Of a DNA stretch of 48,929 nt, positions 17,529 to 27,256 are shown piece by piece (the first letter of the stretch is position 1; each line of letters opens with the position of its first letter). A program made the translations under genes and the position numbers. The DNA lies in assembly GCA_947476295.1 (NCBI GenBank), contig CANJQC010000030.1, forward strand, positions 1-48,929. Direction: 5' to 3'. The notes beneath the pieces are model-generated. The model worked only from the letters and a program-made list of their open reading frames with translations, was not told the DNA's origin and ran no database searches. This DNA is from Planctomycetaceae bacterium (GTDB lineage Bacteria; Planctomycetota; Planctomycetia; Planctomycetales; Planctomycetaceae).

Positions 17529-17628
17529 ACTTGAACTAGTACCAACCGAAACGAGGCTCGATTGAATGCCTGCTGAATTCTCGTCACACTAACTGGAGTG
17601 GCTATTCAGACCGCAATGATCCACCGAA

Positions 17629-19572
17629 GTGACTGTTATGCGAATGCGACCGCAGATTGCCGCCATCCGTTTGTGTCTTTTACTGTTGCCATGCATCTCA
17701 CTGCCATCGAGTACGTCTGCGCAGGTGGACCAAACGGCGACGGATTTTGCTCATAACATTGTTCCGATTCTGCAGAAGCATTGCGTCGGTTGTCACGGAG
17801 GCCGCGAGGCGAAGGGCAGCTTTTCGATCAATACTCGAGAATTGCTGGTCGATTCCGGCCATGCGCAGCCAGGCAAACCAGACGAATCACATCTGATCGA
17901 ACTAGTGCTGGCGACAGATAAACAGATTCAGATGCCGCCTGCGGATAAAGAGCGTGTGAGTATCGCCGAAGTCGCGGCATTGAAGAAATGGATCGCCGAC
18001 GATTTGATTTGGGACGACGGATTTTCGTTTGCTCCTGTCGCCTGGGAACCGCCGCTCAAACCACGACGTCCTGAACTTCCAAAGGCTATTGATGGGCGTG
18101 AAAATCCGATTGATCGGATTCTGGATGCTGACCTGACCGCTCATGATGTGTTGAGACCTAAGCGCATCGACGATGCTGTCTTCCTGCGGCGTGTGAGTCT
18201 GGATCTGGTGGGACTGTTACCGGAACCTGAATCACTTGCCACGTTTCTGGCAGATGCGGCTGCGGATAAGCGAGAAAAGATCGTCCGGCAATTGCTCGAC
18301 GATCGCATCGCATACGCCGATCACTGGCTGACATTCTTCAACGACTTGCTGCGGAATGACTACAGCGGCACGGGATTCATCACGGGCGGTCGTCAGCAGG
18401 TCAGTGCCTGGCTGTACGAGGCATTGCTGACCAATAAACCGTTCGATGAGTTTGCGCGGGAGTTGATCGCTCCCCCGACATCGGCCAGTCAGGGTTACAT
18501 CGACGGCATTCGCTGGCGCGGTGAAGTCAGCGCGGGGCAGACAGTGGAAATCCAGTTCGCGCAGAGCGTTTCGCAATCGTTCCTTGGTATCAACATGAAA
18601 TGTGCCTCGTGCCATGACAGTTTCATTGATCGCTGGAAACTCGACGAAGCGTACGGGCTGGCCGCGATTTATGCGTCGCAGCCGATGGAGATTCATCGTT
18701 GCGATAAACCCATCGGTCGGCAGGCGAAAGCGCAGTGGCTGTTTCCGGAGCTCGGTGCGATCGATCCGGCAGCACCGAAAGAAGAAAGACTTCGGCAACT
18801 TGCCGCCCTGATGACACATCCGGACAACGGACGTTTTACACGAACAATCGTCAATCGCCTGTGGTACAAGCTGATGGGGCGCGGCATCGTACATCCGCTG
18901 GATGCGATGCAGTCGAAGCCGTGGAACGAGGATCTGCTTGATTCGCTTGCAGTGCATTTGCAGGAGAGCAAGTACGATCTGAAGTCAGTGCTGTATCTGA
19001 TCGCCACCTCGGAAGCGTATCAGTCGGAATGTGTCGTTCGTGAGCAGGTAGCTGACGCTGGGTTGCAGGGTTTCATTTATCGCGGTCCGATTTCACGTCG
19101 CATGACGGCGGAACAATTTCTGGATTCGGTCTGGCAGATCACCGAGTCAGCTCCTGCCGCTTTCGACGCGCCGGTGGTTCGAGCAGTTGTTGACAGTAGC
19201 GGCGCTAATCGCATGATCAGGACATCTCTGCTGAAGAGCGACTTTTTGATGCGATCACTTGGCAGGCCGATGCGAGAACAAATCGTGTCGATGCGACCGT
19301 CAGAACTGACAACTTTAGAGGCTGTCGATTTAACAAACGGATCGACGCTCTCAAATTATTTGGCCCAGGGTGCAACCCGACTGGCTGACCGATGGAGCGA
19401 CGACAGGTCCGGGCTGATCAATCATCTAACTCAGTTCGCCTTGTCCCGATCGCCGGTCACTGAAGAACGGATTGTTTTGGAAGCTGCACTCAGTCCTTCA
19501 CCGACAGCAGAGGAAATCGAGGACATACTGTGGGTCATTGTCATGATGCCTGAATTCATGCTGGTCCGATGA
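17629..19572 (+). CDS. PSCyt1/DUF1549/DUF1553 cytochrome protein
   Basis: A 647-residue exported protein with a signal peptide ending around STSAQ. It has a planctomycete cytochrome c domain with heme site CVGCH near residue 55, then DUF1549 (from about 160, NPIDRILDADL) with a second heme-like site CASCH, then DUF1553 (from about 390, HPDNGRFTRTIVNRLWYKLMGRGI). It is shorter than the common 750-1000-residue members. It lies 91 bases before a DUF1501 gene, the standard pairing. The family is thought to act at the cell surface or periplasm and is often near sulfatases and sugar degradation genes, but its reaction is unknown. Confidence 0.93.
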   Translation: MTVMRMRPQIAAIRLCLLLLPCISLPSSTSAQVDQTATDFAHNIVPILQKHCVGCHGGREAKGSFSINTRELLVDSGHAQPGKPDESHLIELVLATDKQIQMPPADKERVSIAEVAALKKWIADDLIWDDGFSFAPVAWEPPLKPRRPELPKAIDGRENPIDRILDADLTAHDVLRPKRIDDAVFLRRVSLDLVGLLPEPESLATFLADAAADKREKIVRQLLDDRIAYADHWLTFFNDLLRNDYSGTGFITGGRQQVSAWLYEALLTNKPFDEFARELIAPPTSASQGYIDGIRWRGEVSAGQTVEIQFAQSVSQSFLGINMKCASCHDSFIDRWKLDEAYGLAAIYASQPMEIHRCDKPIGRQAKAQWLFPELGAIDPAAPKEERLRQLAALMTHPDNGRFTRTIVNRLWYKLMGRGIVHPLDAMQSKPWNEDLLDSLAVHLQESKYDLKSVLYLIATSEAYQSECVVREQVADAGLQGFIYRGPISRRMTAEQFLDSVWQITESAPAAFDAPVVRAVVDSSGANRMIRTSLLKSDFLMRSLGRPMREQIVSMRPSELTTLEAVDLTNGSTLSNYLAQGATRLADRWSDDRSGLINHLTQFALSRSPVTEERIVLEAALSPSPTAEEIEDILWVIVMMPEFMLVR

Positions 19573-19663
19573 TGTTTTTGAGTATACTGTGTTCTCACTA
19601 GGCCACCTGAGTGGCGTCAGCCCTTCGGTACCAGAGTCCAGCTTCGAAGCAAAGAGTCCAAAC

Positions 19664-21121
19664 ATGTCATTTGAAGTTGATCCAACAGCTCCAAAACACA
19701 TCGTTCGTCGCGACTTTCTGCGCAGACTTTCTGCCGCCTCTGCGGCAACACTTGCTTGTGGCACGCCACGGGCATTACGTGCGGCGCAGCATCTCGCGGT
19801 CGAACAACCCACAGCCACAGCCGATGCCTGCATTCTGATCTGGATGGGCGGCGGTATGGCCGCACCGGATACGTTTGACCCGAAACGCTATGAGCCCCTT
19901 CGACGCGGCTTGCCTGTCAAGGATATGCTGAGCACATTTCCGGCGATTGATACGTCGGTGAGCGGGCTGAGAATCTGTCGCGGGCTTCCGCAGATCGCTG
20001 AAGTCATGGATCGGGCGACGCTTATTCGCTCAGCCGTGCAGCCGGATCTTGGCAGCATTCTGCATTCGAGACATCAGTATCACTGGCATACCGGATATGT
20101 TCCTCCACAGACTGTTGCGTGTCCGCATTTGGGAGCATGGATCGCCAGGGTGCTGGGGCCTCTCAATCCCGTCATTCCGGCATTCATCAACATCGGACAG
20201 CGGCTGGAAGGTGTCGGAGAAAGTGAAGAGCTCAAAGCCTTTACTACAGGGGGATTCTTCGGCACTGAGTTCGGCCCTATGAATCTGCCGTTTCCGGCTG
20301 ATGCGGCACAGTCCGTGCGGCCGCCTAGATCCATGACAGGTGGGCGATTCGTCAGCCGCAACAAGCTGTTTCGAAATCTGGTCGAACAGAATCCTCATCG
20401 CAAATTCATGAGCGACTACCAACAGGAGTCAATGCTGCGTTCATTCGACAATGCCTATCGATTGCTGAGTTCCGGGCACCGCGACGCATTCGATATCAGC
20501 CGGGAGCCTGAACCGAGTCGAACTCCGTATGGCGAAAGTCGATTTGGTCAGGGCTGTCTGCTGGCGCGGCGACTGGTCGAATCCGGGGCGAGGTTTGTAG
20601 AGGTCACGACGGAGTACGTTCCGTTTCTGCACTGGGATACTCATACGAACGGACATGAGACGCTGGAACGCATGCATTCAGAAATAGATTTGCCGATCGC
20701 CCGATTGATTCGCGATCTCGAACTGCGCGGGATGCTGGACCGAACTCTGGTTGTCATCGCATCTGAATTCAGTCGCGATGCGTTGATTGAAGGAGTTCCC
20801 GGTTCAACGGCGACAGATCAGGCGACAGACCGAGTTGATCTTATCACAGAAATAAAGCACTATGGACTTCACCGTCATTTCACTGGCGGAACGAGCGTTG
20901 TGATGTTCGGCGGCGGAATGAAACGCGGTTTCGTGTACGGCAGGACCGCCGACGAGCGACCGTTGATTGCCATCGAAAACCCGGTCTCAATCGCAGACCT
21001 GCACGCCACCATCATGACAGCCATGGGGATCAGCCCTCAGACAGGTTTCGACATCGAAGGTCGACCGTTCTATGTGACGCAGGACGGGCAGGGCAAAGCC
21101 GTGCAGGAATTGTTTGCGTGA
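19664..21121 (+). CDS. DUF1501 domain-containing protein
   Basis: A 485-residue DUF1501 protein, a family related in fold to sulfatases and alkaline phosphatases. The N-terminus has a twin-arginine-like signal, RRDFLRRLSAASAATLACG, so export through Tat is expected. ATG 19664 is chosen because it places this signal near the start; the longer ORF from 19589 adds 25 unlikely residues. Family landmarks include LIWMGGGMAAPDTFDPK and the later VVIASEFSRD and HYGLHRHFTGGTS segments. It is paired with the DUF1549/1553 gene just upstream. The biochemical role of this pair is not established. Confidence 0.93.
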   Translation: MSFEVDPTAPKHIVRRDFLRRLSAASAATLACGTPRALRAAQHLAVEQPTATADACILIWMGGGMAAPDTFDPKRYEPLRRGLPVKDMLSTFPAIDTSVSGLRICRGLPQIAEVMDRATLIRSAVQPDLGSILHSRHQYHWHTGYVPPQTVACPHLGAWIARVLGPLNPVIPAFINIGQRLEGVGESEELKAFTTGGFFGTEFGPMNLPFPADAAQSVRPPRSMTGGRFVSRNKLFRNLVEQNPHRKFMSDYQQESMLRSFDNAYRLLSSGHRDAFDISREPEPSRTPYGESRFGQGCLLARRLVESGARFVEVTTEYVPFLHWDTHTNGHETLERMHSEIDLPIARLIRDLELRGMLDRTLVVIASEFSRDALIEGVPGSTATDQATDRVDLITEIKHYGLHRHFTGGTSVVMFGGGMKRGFVYGRTADERPLIAIENPVSIADLHATIMTAMGISPQTGFDIEGRPFYVTQDGQGKAVQELFA

Positions 21122-21139
21122 AGGACCAAGACCGTACCT

Positions 21140-21343
21140 GTGACATTCATGTCCGAGACGTGGACTCTAGGAGATGGCGTGATACCTCATTGAATTCTTC
21201 AATCTTAATCCTACTCGTAATCTTAATCTCTCATGCCAAAGTACATCGTCTAGGGTGACTTAAGATCGCACGGGGTGTCCTAAGCAAAACGATTAAGATT
21301 AAGATTGGGAGTTTCAGCAAACGACATGGGTGTCCATCCTGCG
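21140..21343. repeat. Palindromic element (family B), disrupted copy
   Basis: The outer arms (21140-21157, GTGACATTCATGTCCGAG; and 21322-21343, CGACATGGGTGTCCATCCTG) resemble the arms of the element at 6967-7047. Between them lies a second inverted pair: AATCTTAATC at 21201-21210 and again at 21219-21228, against GATTAAGATTAAGATT near 21291-21306. This looks like one repeat nested in another. Confidence 0.5.
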
Positions 21344-21361
21344 GCGAAGATTCTCAGTCCG

Positions 21362-21775
21362 CTACTTTTTCCGCCTGCGCCCGGAATTTGCCGGAACCCA
21401 AGTATTCGCACTCATCACTTTGATTTCGTGAGCTTCCTGAGCGGAGATCGGCTGGTTTGTGCCGACCGTTGATGATAACTGCGACTGACCTGCGATTCGC
21501 GGTTCATAATCTGCCAGTCCGTCGTCACGGCGATTGCGGGCAGTCGAAAACAGAAATCCCAGATTGGAATTTGGCACTTTTCCGAAACGCTGCAGTACGA
21601 TCAGGGTGAGGAGCACAGAAAGCACGCCGCCAAGCCCCCACGCTGTAATGGCAAACGACTCAGGTGAAATGAGAGCGACCAGAAACAGACAACACCCAAA
21701 CCCAAGCGCCAGAATAAAGACGGAAGCCAGAAGGCTTCCGGCATCGTTCCGACTGTGGTGAAATCGCTTTGGCAT
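21362..21775 (-). CDS. Hypothetical membrane protein
   Basis: A 137-residue protein of no recognised family. Two hydrophobic segments are visible (about residues 14-36 and 42-62), followed by a hydrophilic, probably cytoplasmic tail ending in a basic cluster GRRRKK. The ATG at 21775 is preceded by GGAG. It is transcribed alone. The call as a gene rests on the regular hydrophobic pattern and ribosome binding site. Confidence 0.65.
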   Translation of the reverse strand: MPKRFHHSRNDAGSLLASVFILALGFGCCLFLVALISPESFAITAWGLGGVLSVLLTLIVLQRFGKVPNSNLGFLFSTARNRRDDGLADYEPRIAGQSQLSSTVGTNQPISAQEAHEIKVMSANTWVPANSGRRRKK

Positions 21776-21907
21776 CTTAAGTCGCTCCAGACGGCCTGAG
21801 TTCCCGCTGTCTGGATTCTAGCGAATTGCTCTGAATGCGACAGAGCAGCCGTGGAGGAAACTTTTTCTGTTGAAAGGTATCGCTGGCGATTTTTTCGGCC
21901 GGTCGCC

Positions 21908-22927
21908 CTATTGCTCAGTCTGCCGCACGCGACGCATCACGTCTTCCATATCAATCAGCATCTGTTCCTGGTTACTGAGGGCTGGAAACTGACTCTTGGC
22001 AAGCTGCTGGCTCATCCACCGACGTTCGCTCGATGTTTTCGTTTGCAGCAATGTCGCACAGATAACGGCAATGACAGTGCGTTCTTCTACGAAATGCTGA
22101 AACATGGAATCGTCTACCTGGCGTCGCACCGTGACGAGTTTGTCCGGATCAACCTTGTTCTCCGTTGCAATCGGTCCTGCAGCCGCATCGACATCCACCT
22201 CATTCGTCTTAGAATCTGACGATTTCTTCCTTAGCCGCAGTTCGTCCAGTACGCTTTGCCATGGTTCTGACAACACTTGAGCGACATCAACACCCTGGTC
22301 TTGGCAATCCTGAAACATCTGAATCTGATTCACAAAAGGTTTGAGTCGATTATTCATATCCTTGGTGACGGAAGGCGACAGAATCATGCCTGCGATTCGG
22401 CGTTGTCCTTCAAGCCAGTTCGGCTGTTTTTCTATCACTTGCTGCAGCGTGTCCGCTTCGATCGTGTCGCTGATGGATGAATAGCGATTGCGGTTGGAAT
22501 TTGCGACGATCCGATGCCGGATGAATGCATCCCGGATCGCATCGCCGGAACCTAAATCACCCGGGGCTTCCACAAACATGACTAGGTCACCGACTTCAGG
22601 GGCAAATGATTTGGGTTTCACCGTCTGACACCAGGTTGGATGACTGAAATGGACTTCTAGAACACCCAGCGGAGAAAAATGACTGTCGCGATATCGAATT
22701 GCTGCGACCAAGCTTCCCTGACGAAGGGTCTGAACTTCACCAAGATCAATCACGGGGATGCCATCAGTGACTCGTTCAACCGTCCCGATGAACCACACCA
22801 GCCCCTCAGGTTCCTCGACGTCTTCAAACGGAGCGCCGCTCACGCAATCCGCCGACCAAAACATCAAGCAGCCAACAACCAAACCAACAGATCCAGAAAT
22901 TGTCGTGCAGCAGGAAAAGAGTGTCAT
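21908..22927 (-). CDS. Hypothetical exported protein
   Basis: A 339-residue protein with a signal peptide (hydrophobic GSVGLVVGCLMFW, cleavage near VSGA). Residues about 45-120 look like a small beta-barrel: VWFIGTVERVTDGIPVIDLG, then GSLVAAIRY, then EVGDLVMFVE. This resembles the barrel in FlgT-like or trypsin-inhibitor-like domains that follow GTV..V....V.IDLG. The rest is mostly helical and charged. AGAGGT lies 5 bases before the ATG. No function can be assigned. Confidence 0.75.
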   Translation of the reverse strand: MTLFSCCTTISGSVGLVVGCLMFWSADCVSGAPFEDVEEPEGLVWFIGTVERVTDGIPVIDLGEVQTLRQGSLVAAIRYRDSHFSPLGVLEVHFSHPTWCQTVKPKSFAPEVGDLVMFVEAPGDLGSGDAIRDAFIRHRIVANSNRNRYSSISDTIEADTLQQVIEKQPNWLEGQRRIAGMILSPSVTKDMNNRLKPFVNQIQMFQDCQDQGVDVAQVLSEPWQSVLDELRLRKKSSDSKTNEVDVDAAAGPIATENKVDPDKLVTVRRQVDDSMFQHFVEERTVIAVICATLLQTKTSSERRWMSQQLAKSQFPALSNQEQMLIDMEDVMRRVRQTEQ

Positions 22928-23149
22928 CGAATACCTCTAAAAAGGAGTGCCGACTCTGACGCCTGCAGCTTGCCGCGAAACCATTGAATCGACAGTGCGC
23001 TCAGTGTACCAATAGTTTACGTCCGACTGCAAAAAGAATCCTCGACACGAACCAAGCCACGGGTTCTGCCAATTCGTTCACACCCGCTTAATCTGCATCA
23101 TCAGAACGTTTGGTTCCCTGAAAACCGGGCATTTACGATCGCATCCCGC

Positions 23150-24232
23150 CTATTCCGTACCTGACTGAACACGTTTCCTGGCGCGTTCATGCAGCTCCAC
23201 CGGCACGAACTTCAGCAGCCGCTCCACGACGACGTCTGGTGTTAAACCCTGGCTGGCCGCTGCGAAAGTTGTCATAATGCGATGGCGCAGTACGGGTTTT
23301 GCCACGGCTTTGACGTCATTCGTCGTGACATGAAAACGTCCCTGAAGCAATGCGTAAGCTCGCGCGCCGAGAATCAAATACTGACCGGCCCGGGGCCCCG
23401 CGCCCCACGAAATGAGTTCCTTCACGAACGGAGGTGCTTCACTTTCGCCAGGCCGTGTCGCTCGGACAAGATCGCGAGCATAAACAAAAATGTACTCCGC
23501 GCAGGGAACGCGGCGGACGACCTCCTGCAATGCCTGGATCTGACGACCGGTGAGAACCGGCGTGAGTTCCGGTTTGTCAGTGCCGGTGGTCTGCTTAAGG
23601 ATTCGCAGTTCTTCCGCAGCAGATGGATACTTCACGACAATGTTGAACATAAACCGGTCAAGCTGGGCTTCGGGAAGCGGATACGTGCCTTCCTGTTCGA
23701 TCGGGTTCTGAGTCGCCAGGGTGAAAAACGGATCCGGCAGATCGTACGTGTGCGAACCAACTGTGCAGTGTCGCTCCTGCATGGCTTCCAGCAAAGCGGC
23801 TTGAGTCTTCGGTGGTGTACGGTTGATTTCGTCAGCCAGCAGGACGTTTGTAAACAGCGGTCCCTGAATGAACTGAAACACGCGGCGACCGGTTTCCGGG
23901 TCATCCTGCAGCACGTCCGTGCCGGTGATGTCGGACGGCATCAGGTCGGGAGTAAACTGAATGCGTCGAAACGACAGTTGCAGAATGCTGGCGATCGTGC
24001 TGCACAGCAACGTCTTGGCCAAACCGGGGACTCCGACCAGCAAACAATGGCCGCGGCAGAACATTGCAATCAGCAATTGATCGACGACTTCATCCTGACC
24101 GATGACGACTTTACTGATCTCCTGTCGCATCCGCTGATAGGCGGTCGTTAATCCCCGAATTGCCTGTTCTTCGAGCGCAGTGGGTGCAACTTGAGAGCGT
24201 TCACTGTTATTCTGTTGTTCAAATTCAGGCAT
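23150..24232 (-). CDS. MoxR family AAA ATPase
   Basis: A 360-residue AAA+ ATPase of the MoxR class. Walker A is GVPGLAKT and Walker B is VLLADEINRTPPKTQAALLE, with the MoxR hallmark FTLATQNPIEQEGTYPLPEAQLDRF and a C-terminal lid. MoxR proteins act as chaperones that help assemble metal-containing or membrane complexes, usually with a neighbouring DUF58/VWA protein. No DUF58 or VWA gene lies next to it here, so the partner must be elsewhere. It is divergent from the exonuclease gene. Confidence 0.95.
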   Translation of the reverse strand: MPEFEQQNNSERSQVAPTALEEQAIRGLTTAYQRMRQEISKVVIGQDEVVDQLLIAMFCRGHCLLVGVPGLAKTLLCSTIASILQLSFRRIQFTPDLMPSDITGTDVLQDDPETGRRVFQFIQGPLFTNVLLADEINRTPPKTQAALLEAMQERHCTVGSHTYDLPDPFFTLATQNPIEQEGTYPLPEAQLDRFMFNIVVKYPSAAEELRILKQTTGTDKPELTPVLTGRQIQALQEVVRRVPCAEYIFVYARDLVRATRPGESEAPPFVKELISWGAGPRAGQYLILGARAYALLQGRFHVTTNDVKAVAKPVLRHRIMTTFAAASQGLTPDVVVERLLKFVPVELHERARKRVQSGTE

Positions 24233-24363
24233 GGCAGGCCGGTTACAGTCCTGGAACGGATACGGTTTTCAAACGCAGCTTATTAATTTGAACGCACATT
24301 CCGACGAAATGCGAGCGGCCTGCCAAAAGATTCGCAGCGACAGATTAAAAGTGGGAGCAGATG

Positions 24364-25254
24364 ATGAGCGACGTCAAATACCTGATCTTCGATATTGAGA
24401 CTGTGGGCGACGGCGATCTGATCCGGAAAGTTCGCTATCCTGACGAAGATTTGACGCCGCGTGAGGCTGTGGATCGGTATCGTCGGCAGTTACTGGAAGA
24501 GACCGGTAAGGACGTTTTGCCGCTCACGTTTGTACTGCCGGTTTCAGTCGCGATCGCGAAAGTCGCTGCCGACTATCGGCTACTGGAGCTGATCGTGCTC
24601 GACAGTCCGGAATTCCGTCCTCACGAAATCGTCCGCCGATTCTGGCAAGGATGGCAGCACTATCAGCGACCCACATTGGTGACCTTCAACGGTCGCGGTT
24701 ACGACGTGCCCGTCCTAGAGGTTTCCGCCTTTCGATTTGGGCTGAGTATCCCGGCATGGTTCAACGTAGATTCCCGTGCGTTCGAGCAGTCTCGCAATCG
24801 CTACAACCATGACTCGCATCTGGACCTGCAGGATCTGCTCACCAACTTTGGTTCGTTTCGAATGCACGGCGGTTTGAATCTGCTCGCGAACCTGATCGAC
24901 AAACCAGGCAAGGCAGGCATTGATGGATCGCAGGTGCAGAATCTGTACAACGAAGGCCACGTCGATCGCATCAACGACTACTGCCGCTGCGATGTCTTGG
25001 ATACTTACTTCGTGTTTCTTAGAAGCCGCGTGCTGCTGGGAAAACTTACTCTGCAGGAAGAACAGACATTAACTGCGATGACTCGTGATCTACTGTCGGA
25101 GCAAGCGGAGAATCATCCGGCCTATGAACATTATCTGAAGACCTGGGACGTTCGCCTGCAGCAACAGATGGATGTGATGCAGGCAATCGGCGTGCCAGTT
25201 GTGGAAGAAGCATCGGAGGTTGTCTCAACGGCAGTTGTTGCTGACGAGGCGTAG
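24364..25254 (+). CDS. Predicted PolB-type 3'-5' exonuclease
   Basis: A 296-residue nuclease of the DNA_pol_B_exo2 family (DEDD superfamily). The catalytic acidic motifs are visible: [10 protein letters not shown] near the start, [13 protein letters not shown] in the middle, and [15 protein letters not shown] near residue 215. Two ATGs stand in tandem (24361 and 24364); the second has GGGAG 6 bases upstream and is preferred. It lacks a polymerase domain, as is normal for this family. It is probably a cytoplasmic nucleic acid repair or processing enzyme. Confidence 0.9.
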   Translation: MSDVKYLIFDIETVGDGDLIRKVRYPDEDLTPREAVDRYRRQLLEETGKDVLPLTFVLPVSVAIAKVAADYRLLELIVLDSPEFRPHEIVRRFWQGWQHYQRPTLVTFNGRGYDVPVLEVSAFRFGLSIPAWFNVDSRAFEQSRNRYNHDSHLDLQDLLTNFGSFRMHGGLNLLANLIDKPGKAGIDGSQVQNLYNEGHVDRINDYCRCDVLDTYFVFLRSRVLLGKLTLQEEQTLTAMTRDLLSEQAENHPAYEHYLKTWDVRLQQQMDVMQAIGVPVVEEASEVVSTAVVADEA

Positions 25255-25319
25255 GGATCGAAGAATTCCGATTCCAGAGTGACCAATGCCCGTTCTTCGA
25301 GTGGTCAGGCAATTGCCGT

Positions 25320-26951
25320 TCAATTCCGTTCTGGCACCGGTATCTTAAATGGCACCGGAGTTCCATCGACGCCAGCATCCGGCAGCGGAGCAATGGAACC
25401 ATCCGTGCGAGCCGCCACATCGCGGCTTCGCAGAAAAATTCCATCCGCCTGTTCGACAGCACGTTTATCTGCCAGATCACTCTCTTGTTCGACCGACGGT
25501 TCTTTCAGCGCCGACGCATGTTCAACCAACTGCGCCAGATCATGCGAGATGGCTCGTTGACCAATGTCAGTTGCTGCAAGATGCATGACTTCGGAAACCA
25601 GCGTTGCTTCCGGGCCGCCATGGCTTGCCATCGCCAGCATCTCATCGGCGGTCTTGTTATAGCCTCGCAGTTTTTGAAACGTCCCAGCCAGTAATAATCG
25701 ATCTGCGGACATCGGCCGTTCGGCCAGCCAGTTCCAAAGCGGCGCGCCATGGGAACGAGCGCGTTCAGCCACTTTCTGGCCGTACAGTTCTTCCGCAGTA
25801 AACCATGGTCGAGAGGCATCGCTTTCCATCGCCAGCCCCGTTTTCAGGTAACTGGTTGAGACCGGAAAGTCGCCGAACGCAATTCGTACCATCGCCATCC
25901 GCAGATACGGAGCGCGTCGATCCGGAGCAGTCTTGATCGCCGTAGCGTAGAACATGTCCGCTGCAGCATAATCCGATTTTCGAAATGCATCGTCTCCGCT
26001 GGCCTGATATCGCAGACTGTGAATTTTCTCCGCGAGCGATGAAATCTTTTGTTCGCGTGGCACGGCATGGAATTCATTCAGAACCGGGACGGCATCCGCC
26101 TGAACCGGCAACGGTGGCTCATCCGGAAGCACGGGCTGATCGCCAGGTTCTGGAGGCTGCGGGACCGGAGGTACCTCGGCGCCATTAAGATCAACAGCAT
26201 TCGGATCTGCAGCCGGAGCCAACATATCGATCATGCGAGGATCAATTAGTGAATACGAACTTGTGGATGACAACACGGGCTGCATGATGAGATTCATGTT
26301 CACCATGAGTAAGGTTGGAGCAATTCCAGCGCCAGGGAAGTACGGATTCATACAGGTCGCGTTCGGCCAGCCCGAATAAGCTCCAACGTTGTCAGCCCCT
26401 GACGGAACGAAGCCGATATAGCCGTTGGAGATATAGTTGCCAGACGGGAAATTCGGGCTAAAGACGCCTGTGCCATAGCCGAACACCGAAGGAGAATAGT
26501 TGTAGAACGGCATGGACCAGATGACGGGCGAACCGTACCCGAATCCATAGTTGTACCCACCGAATCCAGAATTGCACCCACCGAATCCACCGGGAGAAAC
26601 TCCGTACGTCGTCACACCGAAGTTGCGTGATGAGTAAGTCGCTGTGCCAAAACCATTTCCGAACGACACGCCGCCAAGTGGAGCACTGGCGTTGAAGCCA
26701 CCTAGTGGAGCATTGGCGTTGAAGCCGCCGTAGTTGTAGTGGTACGGACCATTGTACGCGCCATAGTTGTTGTAGGCTCCGCCGCCGCCATAGTTATTGC
26801 TGACACCGCTAAATCCTAGGTTGTTAAAGTGGCCGGAGTGGTGCTGAGCAAGGCAGTTCGTCCCGCAACTCAGCACGCAAACGATCGTGGCCAGTGACAG
26901 CAGTCTTCGAAGGCAAAACCGAGTGAAAACAGCGGAGAAAATTGTGGTCAT
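25320..26951 (-). CDS. Exported Gly/Asn/Tyr-rich protein with TPR-like region
   Basis: A 543-residue protein with a signal peptide (LLSLATIVCVLSCGTNCLA). Residues about 37-200 are low complexity, rich in Gly, Asn, Tyr and Phe, with repeats such as NYGGGGAYNNYGAYNG and a duplicated NAxAPLGGF unit. A proline-rich acidic linker follows (EVPPVPQPPEPGDQPVLPDEP). Residues about 320-440 look like degenerate TPR helices (DAFRKSDYAAADMFYATAIK). GAGG lies 7 bases before the ATG. The architecture suggests a surface or envelope protein. The function is unknown. Confidence 0.8.
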   Translation of the reverse strand: MTTIFSAVFTRFCLRRLLSLATIVCVLSCGTNCLAQHHSGHFNNLGFSGVSNNYGGGGAYNNYGAYNGPYHYNYGGFNANAPLGGFNASAPLGGVSFGNGFGTATYSSRNFGVTTYGVSPGGFGGCNSGFGGYNYGFGYGSPVIWSMPFYNYSPSVFGYGTGVFSPNFPSGNYISNGYIGFVPSGADNVGAYSGWPNATCMNPYFPGAGIAPTLLMVNMNLIMQPVLSSTSSYSLIDPRMIDMLAPAADPNAVDLNGAEVPPVPQPPEPGDQPVLPDEPPLPVQADAVPVLNEFHAVPREQKISSLAEKIHSLRYQASGDDAFRKSDYAAADMFYATAIKTAPDRRAPYLRMAMVRIAFGDFPVSTSYLKTGLAMESDASRPWFTAEELYGQKVAERARSHGAPLWNWLAERPMSADRLLLAGTFQKLRGYNKTADEMLAMASHGGPEATLVSEVMHLAATDIGQRAISHDLAQLVEHASALKEPSVEQESDLADKRAVEQADGIFLRSRDVAARTDGSIAPLPDAGVDGTPVPFKIPVPERN

Positions 26952-27256
26952 GGCTAAGCCTCATTCTTGGGTGAACACTGCTCAAACAATCACAGGCAGA
27001 TGCATGTGTCCCGCAACGACGTCTGCGCCATCAATTCTCCGCTGATTCTCTGCGATTCGCAACAGTAAAATGCGCTACCAGCCTGTTTGCGTCTTACTCG
27101 AATTCTGCGGGAAGTAACAACCGCCGGGGTTGACAACCGAGTCGGAATTGTGCAGAGTCGTGCTACAGGAAAACCCGTCATGGGGAGCCGTACGGGCGTT
27201 CCATAAAGTTTTGTCCAGAATCCTGTAATGAAACTATTTTAAGGAGACACGTTCTG

